From DASULK01 sp036381835 (GTDB lineage: Bacteria; Actinomycetota; Actinomycetes; Mycobacteriales; Micromonosporaceae), in NCBI GenBank assembly GCA_036381835.1, contig DASVCA010000136.1, positions 1-6,350 on the forward strand: 6,350 bases of DNA. The letters are read 5' to 3'. Both the position numbers and the translations under genes were made by a program. Positions 1 through 4,200 of the stretch are shown one piece after another. The notes below the pieces were generated by a model. It ran no database searches, had not been told where the DNA came from, and saw only the letters and a list, made by a program, of their open reading frames with translations. The stretch's first letter is position 1. Each line of letters starts with the position of its first letter.

Positions 1-418
1 ATCCGCTGGGTGGGTGGGGCGGGATCTGAACCAGCAGATCACGGGGCACGGAGATCAAATAGCCACGGTTCAGGCTCTTCGGGATGTGCGCGATCATGAT
101 CGTGTCGGCTCGTTCACCCGCGTCCGGGTTTCTGCTTCGGCGATCCGAACCGATCAGCAGATAGTTCAACGGCCCCGAAACGGTGCCTTCCTCCGGTGCC
201 TGCCGTGCGTCGGGGTCCAGCAGCCGCTCCTTGGTGACCGTGCCGTCGTACCGTGCCGTCAGCGTGCGCAGCGCGGTACCGGTGAGTCCAGCGATGATCA
301 ACAGAGCCATCCCCAGGACGATCAGGAATCGGGACCGGCGGGGCGGTGGCCGCAGCGCGGGGTGCAGCATCGAGCCGGTTCGAGCCGAATCCGCCTCGAA
401 CCGGCTGGAACGCCGCAT
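1..418 (-). CDS. LytR-CpsA-Psr (LCP) family glycopolymer transferase, third of three, C-terminus outside window
   Basis: The first 139 codons of a membrane-anchored LCP protein; the rest lies beyond the left edge. LCP enzymes transfer polyprenyl-pyrophosphate-linked glycopolymers to peptidoglycan or surface proteins outside the membrane. Seen: a basic N-terminus (PPPRRSR, about 24-30), one membrane segment at about 31-50 (FLIVLGMALLIIAGL), then the start of the catalytic domain with NYLLIGSDRR (85-94, Asp92), ADTIMIAHIP (104-113, Asp105) and SVPRDLL (123-129, Arg126/Asp127). These match the acidic and arginine residues that bind Mg2+ and pyrophosphate in the family. The C-terminal RxR and QQ motifs are not in view. 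ATG 418 is chosen because GGAG lies 9 bases upstream; the next Met (codon 17, position 370) has no ribosome site. The gene follows the second LCP gene after 121 bases. Oddity: codons 5-16 form a 12-bp perfect inverted repeat. The HIPKSLN segment differs from the HIPATHD shared by the other two, so this is the most divergent copy visible. Family assignment is firm; the acceptor is unknown. Confidence 0.9.
   Translation of the reverse strand, partial: MRRSSRFEADSARTGSMLHPALRPPPRRSRFLIVLGMALLIIAGLTGTALRTLTARYDGTVTKERLLDPDARQAPEEGTVSGPLNYLLIGSDRRSRNPDAGERADTIMIAHIPKSLNRGYLISVPRDLLVQIPPHPPSG
373..406. repeat. 12-bp perfect inverted repeat in the start of the third LCP gene
   Basis: Arms AGCCGGTTCGAG (373-384) and CTCGAACCGGCT (395-406) are exactly complementary around a 10-base loop. 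The stem can extend by two pairs outside one mismatch (370-371 with 408-409) and by two pairs inside one mismatch. In the mRNA it would fold over nucleotides 13-46 of the coding sequence, directly before the second in-frame ATG at 370. The pairing is read from the sequence; a regulatory role is inference. Confidence 0.85.
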
Positions 419-427
419 CCCCAACCG

Positions 428-431
428 CTCC
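428..431 (-). promoter_or_regulatory. Ribosome binding site (GGAG) of the third LCP gene
   Basis: GGAG on the minus strand, 9 bases before ATG 418. It fixes the start of the third LCP gene at 418. The only other in-frame start between the upstream stop and this ATG is a TTG two codons earlier, at 424, which is too close to this site to use it. Confidence 0.6.
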
Positions 432-443
432 GGGGATGCCCAC

Positions 444-459
444 TCACGCCTGGACGTGA
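444..459. promoter_or_regulatory. Short inverted repeat upstream of the third LCP gene, possible operator
   Basis: Half-sites TCACG (444-448) and CGTGA (455-459) are separated by 6 bases and lie about 26 bases before ATG 418. The size and position would suit a repressor or activator site, but five-base arms are short and could be chance. No TANNNT hexamer with a convincing spacing is visible beside it. Confidence 0.25.
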
Positions 460-476
460 CGCCTCCCGGACGACAT

Positions 477-495
477 GCGCGAGCCCCTCTCGCGC
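477..495. terminator. GC-rich hairpin between the second and third LCP genes, possible terminator
   Basis: Perfect 7-bp stem GCGCGAG/CTCGCGC (477-483 with 489-495) around a 5-base loop, in the 121-base spacer, 45 bases after the stop codon of the second LCP gene. No T-run follows on either strand. It could be a U-less actinobacterial terminator, an attenuator or a processing site that lowers read-through into the third gene. The stem is certain; the terminator role is a guess. Confidence 0.35.
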
Positions 496-539
496 GATCA
501 CCGTCCGGCTTACCCGGCTAGCTGGGCTTTAGTCCGCGG

Positions 540-1781
540 CTAACCCTTGCTGGGTGCCAGAACACTCGGGTTGTTGATGATGAATTCGGCGAGTTTGTCG
601 TCGCGTACCGCCCGGAACATGGCCAGACTCGTCTCGTCCAGCCGCTCCATGTCCTTACCAGCCGCGTTCTTGAACCCGTTGAAAGTGCCCCCGTTGGTGC
701 GCAAGATCACCAGGTCGTTGGCGGCGATACCGCGCAGGCCGAAGATGAACTCCTCGAGCGGAATCCCGCCGGTGTCGATCATGAGGGCCTCGCCGGCCGC
801 CTTGATGAGGTCGTTGACCTTGAACGGGTTGGTGAGCACGCCCTTGTCCATGGCCTTCTTGGCCATGGCCTTGATCAGTTTCTGCTGGTTCTGCTGCCGA
901 CCGTAGTCGCCGTTGGGCAGGCCCTTGCGCTGTCGGGAGTAGTCGAGCGCCTCCCAGCTCGCCATGTCCCGGCAGCCCTTCTTGTGCACGACCGGCGGCG
1001 CGTTGTACGCGCCGATCTTCTTCGCGTCCGCGTTCCACATCGGCTTGCCGTCAACCATCTTCATGTGGATGGACTTGACCTCATGGTCTACACACATGTG
1101 CACCCCGCCGAGGGCGTCGATGATCTTCTTGAAGCCGCCGAAGTTGACGATCGCGGCGCCGTCGAAGCTGATTCCGGTCAGCTTCTTGATCGTCTCGGCC
1201 AACAGTTGGGCACCGCCGGCCCAGCCGCCGCCGTTCTGGGCCCCGTGGAGGAACGCCTCGGCCGCCTTCGCCGTCCCGCCGCGGTAACCGCTCTTCGGAA
1301 AGGGCGGCACCTGTACCTCGGTGTCGCGCGGGAGGGAGAGCAGGTACGCCTGGTCATGGGTGGCCGGGATGTGCAGGATGATGATCGTGTCCGACCGGAC
1401 GTCACTCGCTGCCCACCGTTTGCGGGCATCGACGCCGAGCAGCAGCAAGTCGATCGGTCCTTCCAGGCTGCCGCCGCCCTCGGCCTCGGTCTTGGCGGCG
1501 CCGCCCAGCAGGTTCTGCTGCTCGATGCCGCTGGTCACATGGCTGATCAGCATCTCGCTGCCCACGATGGTGCCGCCGCTGAACAACATCAGCACCGCGC
1601 CGAAGATCACCACCAGGCGGGCCCAGAGCGGATCCTTGCGGCGGGGACGCCTCGCCTTGCCGGCGCCGCGGGTCGCGCCGCTTCGCCCGGCCTTGGCCCC
1701 TGTTCTGCTCCGCCGGGGGGTAGCGCTGCCGGGACCGGTGATTGGTTCCTGCGGGTGGGAACGGGTTCTGCTTACCGGCAT
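540..1781 (-). CDS. LytR-CpsA-Psr (LCP) family glycopolymer transferase, second of three
   Basis: Complete LCP protein of 413 residues. Order: Arg/Lys/Pro-rich cytoplasmic tail (1-52), membrane segment (about 53-77), linker, catalytic domain (about 105-400). Visible motifs: LLLLGVDAR (112-120, Asp118, Arg120), SDTIIILHIPATHD (130-143, Asp131), SLPRD (149-153, Arg152/Asp153), NFGGFKKIIDALGGV (213-227), the YSRQRK arginines (Arg283, Arg285) and DYGRQQNQQ (292-300, Arg295). These are the Mg2+- and pyrophosphate-binding residues of the family, so it should be active. Cys230 and Cys270 sit where I recall actinobacterial LCP proteins often carrying a cysteine pair. No separate LytR_C domain follows. 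Start: ATG 1781 has GGAG 7 bases upstream, while the in-frame TTG at 1802 has no ribosome site. It lies 95 bases after the first LCP gene, with an 18-bp dyad in that gap. It is closest to the first LCP gene, sharing HIPATHD and a similar C-terminal tail. Older annotations call such proteins transcriptional regulators, but there is no DNA-binding domain. Confidence 0.93.
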   Translation of the reverse strand: MPVSRTRSHPQEPITGPGSATPRRSRTGAKAGRSGATRGAGKARRPRRKDPLWARLVVIFGAVLMLFSGGTIVGSEMLISHVTSGIEQQNLLGGAAKTEAEGGGSLEGPIDLLLLGVDARKRWAASDVRSDTIIILHIPATHDQAYLLSLPRDTEVQVPPFPKSGYRGGTAKAAEAFLHGAQNGGGWAGGAQLLAETIKKLTGISFDGAAIVNFGGFKKIIDALGGVHMCVDHEVKSIHMKMVDGKPMWNADAKKIGAYNAPPVVHKKGCRDMASWEALDYSRQRKGLPNGDYGRQQNQQKLIKAMAKKAMDKGVLTNPFKVNDLIKAAGEALMIDTGGIPLEEFIFGLRGIAANDLVILRTNGGTFNGFKNAAGKDMERLDETSLAMFRAVRDDKLAEFIINNPSVLAPSKG

Positions 1782-1788
1782 GAATGTG

Positions 1789-1792
1789 CTCC
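1789..1792 (-). promoter_or_regulatory. Ribosome binding site (GGAG) of the second LCP gene
   Basis: GGAG on the minus strand with a 7-base spacer to ATG 1781. It decides the start in favour of ATG 1781 over the TTG 21 bases upstream, which follows a pyrimidine-rich stretch with no purine-rich site. Confidence 0.7.
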
Positions 1793-1819
1793 AGGTAGGC
1801 AATGGAGGGGTGGAAAATC

Positions 1820-1825
1820 ACTTTA
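1820..1825 (-). promoter_or_regulatory. Possible -10 element (TAAAGT) of the second LCP gene
   Basis: TAAAGT on the minus strand fits the TANNNT form of actinobacterial -10 elements. It would start transcription near 1813, giving a leader of about 30 bases that contains the GGAG site. No TTGACA-like -35 is visible; the expected -35 position falls inside the dyad at 1837-1854, which would suit an activator-dependent or repressible promoter. Weak evidence. Confidence 0.25.
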
Positions 1826-1836
1826 CGGATCGGTAG

Positions 1837-1854
1837 GTGATCTCGCGAGCCCAC
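1837..1854. promoter_or_regulatory. 18-bp dyad upstream of the second LCP gene, possible operator
   Basis: GTG-NN-CTCGCGAG-NN-CAC: 14 of 18 positions are symmetrical, centred on a perfect 8-bp palindrome (1842-1849). It lies in the 95-base gap between the first and second LCP genes, 56 bases before ATG 1781 and over the expected -35 region of the TAAAGT hexamer. The symmetry suits a dimeric regulator; which one, if any, cannot be told from the sequence. Confidence 0.35.
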
Positions 1855-1876
1855 CCCGGCGATCAGCGCGGTACCG

Positions 1877-3085
1877 TCAGTTGCGTTTCGCGGTCGGCGG
1901 TGGGTTCGCCGCCACCCACTCGGCCATCCGGTCCGCGGCGATCGCCTGATACATCGCCCATGCCTTCTCCCGGTCCGACACCACCACTGACTCGCCGTTG
2001 ATCATGTCCGGACCAAGGTGCGGATTGGTCAGGAAAACGAGGTCGTCGCTGCGCAGATTGCGGAACTGCAGGGCCATGTCGATCAACGAGAAACCCTGAT
2101 CGACCGTGACCGCATCGGTGACCGACTTGAGAAAGGCGTTCAGCTTGCTCGGATTGGTCAAGGTGCCGCTGCTCGCCGCCTTGTCCAGCAGCGCCTTCAG
2201 AAACTCCTGCTGGTGGCGCATGCGGGCGAAGTCACCGTCCGGGAACTGCTTGCGCTGGCGGACCCAGTCGAGCGCCTCCGCACCGTTCATGTGGTTGACG
2301 CCCTTCTGAAACTTCCGATACGGCTTGTGGATCGAGGTGATGTCCCGTTCCACGTAGAGCTCGACCCCGCCCAACGCGTCGGTGACCTCCTTGAAGCCGC
2401 CGAAGTCGACGGCGACGACATGGTCGATGTGGACGTCGGTGAAACACTCCACGGTCCGGACCGCCAGGGGCAGACCACCGAACGCGAACGAAGCGTTGAT
2501 CTTCCGGCGCTTGCCGGTGTCGCAGCCCGCGCTCGCGCTCTCCGGCACCGGTACGTAGAGGTCGCGTGGGATGGACACCAGGTATGCCCGGTCATGGGTG
2601 GCCGGGATGTGCATCAGGATGATCGTGTCCGCCCGCCACTTGCCGCCCCGGTCCATCGGGGCGTCCGGGTCACGAGAGTCCGTCCCGACCAGCAGGATGT
2701 TCAGCGTGCCCTCGACCTGCTTCACCGGCCGCCCACCGGTGATCTCCGAGAACGGGTCGGTGCGCTTCAAATCGTCGTCGAGGCCTTTGGCATACAGCCA
2801 GATCCCGCCCGCGCCGAGCAGCGCCAGGATCAGCACCGCAACGCCAGCGACCAGGGCGATCCGTCCCCAGCGCGGACGGGGGCCGCGCTGCGGCGGTGCG
2901 GGTGGCGGCCACCCGGGATCATTCGGACCGCCTCCCCCATACGACGGCTGCGGACGTGGTGCAGGTCGGCCGGCTCGGGCACGGCCGGCGGCTCGAGCCG
3001 CCGGATCCATCCCGGGAACCGAAGCGCGGCCGGTGGAATGAGCCCAGGCGAAGGGCGCCTTCCCCGCAAACGTGGTGGCTGCCAT
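1877..3085 (-). CDS. LytR-CpsA-Psr (LCP) family glycopolymer transferase, first of three
   Basis: Complete LCP protein, 402 residues from ATG 3085. Order: Pro/Gly/Arg-rich cytoplasmic tail (1-73), one membrane segment (about 74-98), linker, catalytic domain (about 125-390). Motifs: NILLVGTDSRDPD (129-141, Asp136), ADTIILMHIPATHD (152-165, Asp153), SIPRDLY (171-177, Arg174/Asp175), KINASFAFGG (195-204), VDFGGFKEVTDALGGVEL (226-243), WVRQRK (274-279, Arg276/Arg278) and DFARMRHQQEFLKAL (285-299). All catalytic positions expected of the family are present. Cys188 and Cys214 form a possible extracytoplasmic pair; the place of Cys230 in the second LCP protein is held by Tyr244. No LytR_C domain is visible. 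The start is uncertain. ATG 3085 follows TACCCT by 6 bases, suiting a leaderless mRNA; GTG 3112 would precede that hexamer and has no ribosome site; Met26 (3010) would remove an odd leader but also lacks one. The gene lies 67 bases after the SDR enzyme. It probably anchors an envelope glycan; the acceptor is unknown. Confidence 0.93.
   Translation of the reverse strand: MAATTFAGKAPFAWAHSTGRASVPGMDPAARAAGRARAGRPAPRPQPSYGGGGPNDPGWPPPAPPQRGPRPRWGRIALVAGVAVLILALLGAGGIWLYAKGLDDDLKRTDPFSEITGGRPVKQVEGTLNILLVGTDSRDPDAPMDRGGKWRADTIILMHIPATHDRAYLVSIPRDLYVPVPESASAGCDTGKRRKINASFAFGGLPLAVRTVECFTDVHIDHVVAVDFGGFKEVTDALGGVELYVERDITSIHKPYRKFQKGVNHMNGAEALDWVRQRKQFPDGDFARMRHQQEFLKALLDKAASSGTLTNPSKLNAFLKSVTDAVTVDQGFSLIDMALQFRNLRSDDLVFLTNPHLGPDMINGESVVVSDREKAWAMYQAIAADRMAEWVAANPPPTAKRN
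2985..3004. repeat. 20-bp perfect palindrome in the start of the first LCP gene
   Basis: The half-site CCGGCGGCTC (2985-2994) is followed directly by its reverse complement (2995-3004), with no mismatch. RNA could fold it as an 8-bp all-G/C stem with a TCGA loop. It encodes part of the low-complexity Ala/Arg tail. It begins 6 bases after Met26 (3010) and 81 bases after ATG 3085. The low-complexity coding may explain it by chance, but its length is notable. Confidence 0.8.
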
Positions 3086-3091
3086 ACCGCA

Positions 3092-3097
3092 AGGGTA
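3092..3097 (-). promoter_or_regulatory. Putative -10 element (TACCCT) of a leaderless first LCP transcript
   Basis: TACCCT on the minus strand lies exactly 6 bases before ATG 3085, so transcription would begin at or next to the start codon. The ATG lacks a ribosome site, as expected for a leaderless mRNA, which is common in actinobacteria. No clear -35 is visible. The same layout occurs before the SDR gene at 4134-4139. Confidence 0.4.
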
Positions 3098-3152
3098 CGG
3101 ACGTGCTGCCACCGGACACGTTCATCGTCGCCTGAGCGGGTGCCGTTTGGCG

Positions 3153-4127
3153 TCAGCCCAACCGCTCGCGGAAGTAATCGATGGTGCGACGCAGGCCCTC
3201 CTCCGGGCCGATCGTGGGCTCGTAGCCGAGTCGCTGCCGCGCGAGCGTCAGATCGGGGCGGCGCATCTCTGGATCGTCCTGGGTCCTCGGCAGGTACGTC
3301 ACGGTCGAGTTGCTGCCGGTCAACTTCACGATCAACTCAGCCAGATCCCGCATCGAGAGCTCGTGCTCCGTCCCGCAGTTCACCGGCCCGACCTCGGTCG
3401 AGTCCAGCAACAGCAGAATGCCGCGGACCAGGTCGTCCACGTAGCAGATGGAGCGGGTCTGGTTACCGGTGCCGTGCACGGTGAGCGGTTCGCCGCGGAG
3501 TGCCTGGGTGATGAAGGTCGGGATCGCCCGTCCGTCGTCGGGTCGCATTCGCGGGCCGTACGTGTTGAAGATCCGTACGATGCCCGCGTCCAGGCCCCGG
3601 TAGCGGTGGTAGGCCATGGTCGCCGCCTCGGAGAACCGCTTGGCCTCGTCGTAGACACTGCGAACGCCCACCGGGTTGACATTTCCCCAGTACGACTCCG
3701 GCTGCGGGTGTACCTTCGGGTCCCCGTACGCCTCCGACGTCGACGCCATGACGAAGCGGGCGCCATCGGCGACCGCTCGGTCGAGCAGGTGCAGTGTGGC
3801 GACCGAGCCGACCCGCAGGATCTCGATTGGCAACTGGGTGAAGTCCGTAGGGCTCGCCGGGGACGCCATGTGCAGGATGGCGTCGAAGCGCCCGGTGAGC
3901 GCCGGGTGGGCCGGCAAACCCTCGGACACGTCGCCCTCCACCAGCGTGAAACCCGGATGGTCGGTCAGGTGGGCGATGTTCTCCTTCGCTCCGGTGAGAA
4001 AGTTGTCCACCGTGGCCACCGTGCAGCCCCTGGCGATCAGCGCGTCGATCAGGTGCGACGCCACGAACCCGGCACCGCCGGTGACCAGGATCCGGTGACC
4101 TTCTCCGAAGCGCTGGGCTACCGTCAT
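3153..4127 (-). CDS. UDP-glucuronate decarboxylase-like NAD-dependent extended SDR (UDP-xylose synthase type)
   Basis: Complete soluble 324-residue enzyme. Family members oxidise UDP-glucuronate at C4, decarboxylate it and reduce it back to UDP-xylose with bound NAD+. Seen: Rossmann start VTGGAGFVASHL (15-26), in which the usual third glycine of GxxGxxG is Ala23; VDNFLTG (40-46); HMASPASP (86-93); STSEAYGDP (129-137) with the Ser/Thr and Glu132 of the active site; GNVNPVGVRSVYDEAKR (148-164) with Tyr159 and Lys163; RIFNTYGPRMRPDDGR (185-200); HGTGNQTRSICYVDDL (218-233); and DDPEMRRPD (284-292), whose arginines match the substrate-binding position. The ASPASP, GNVNP-YDEAKR and DDPxxRRPD motifs point to UDP-glucuronate decarboxylases rather than GalE or RmlB. 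ATG 4127 follows TAACCT by 6 bases and has no ribosome site. It lies 73 bases after the permease gene and 67 before the first LCP gene, which suggests an envelope-glycan role. CalS9 of the calicheamicin producer Micromonospora echinospora is a known UDP-glucuronate decarboxylase. Exact substrate is inferred. Confidence 0.88.
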   Translation of the reverse strand: MTVAQRFGEGHRILVTGGAGFVASHLIDALIARGCTVATVDNFLTGAKENIAHLTDHPGFTLVEGDVSEGLPAHPALTGRFDAILHMASPASPTDFTQLPIEILRVGSVATLHLLDRAVADGARFVMASTSEAYGDPKVHPQPESYWGNVNPVGVRSVYDEAKRFSEAATMAYHRYRGLDAGIVRIFNTYGPRMRPDDGRAIPTFITQALRGEPLTVHGTGNQTRSICYVDDLVRGILLLLDSTEVGPVNCGTEHELSMRDLAELIVKLTGSNSTVTYLPRTQDDPEMRRPDLTLARQRLGYEPTIGPEEGLRRTIDYFRERLG

Positions 4128-4133
4128 TCCGTC

Positions 4134-4139
4134 AGGTTA
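4134..4139 (-). promoter_or_regulatory. Putative -10 element (TAACCT) of a leaderless SDR-enzyme transcript
   Basis: TAACCT on the minus strand lies exactly 6 bases before ATG 4127 and fits the actinobacterial TANNNT pattern, placing the transcript start on or beside the ATG. There is no GGAG-like site in front of this ATG. No good -35 hexamer is seen 16-19 bases further upstream. It implies that the SDR gene can be transcribed separately from the ABC genes. Confidence 0.4.
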
Positions 4140-4200
4140 CCCAGGCTCCGACCGGCATCGTGCGGGTGGTTCCCGTCGAAACCTCGCCGCCGTGGGTGAA

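Noticed and set aside
373..406. tRNA T-arm-like GGTTCGA motif in the inverted repeat
   Set aside because: The flanks do not form the 5-bp T-stem, and no acceptor, D or anticodon arm can be assembled around it.
114..443. Minus-strand 109-codon frame overlapping the third LCP gene
   Set aside because: It is one frame off from the LCP reading, which contains the membrane segment and the DTIMIAHIP and SVPRD motifs; the alternative has no recognisable content.
1782..1802. TTG start at 1802 for the second LCP gene
   Set aside because: It adds seven unremarkable residues and has no ribosome site, while ATG 1781 has GGAG at a 7-base spacer.
1..3085. LCP genes as LytR-type transcriptional regulators
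   Set aside because: The names come from old annotation. The proteins have one membrane segment and an extracytoplasmic transferase domain, with no DNA-binding fold.
2018..3484. Long plus-strand open frame (488 codons), and similar ones at 984-1949, 3072-4199 and 4907-5974
   Set aside because: They lie antisense to clear LCP, SDR and permease genes, have low-complexity Arg/Pro/Ser-rich translations and show no family motif. They are frame shadows of G+C-rich coding.
4078..4100. Direct repeat of CCGGTGACC with a 14-base period near the SDR start
   Set aside because: It encodes the HRILVTGG strand of the Rossmann fold; only two copies, and fully explained by coding.
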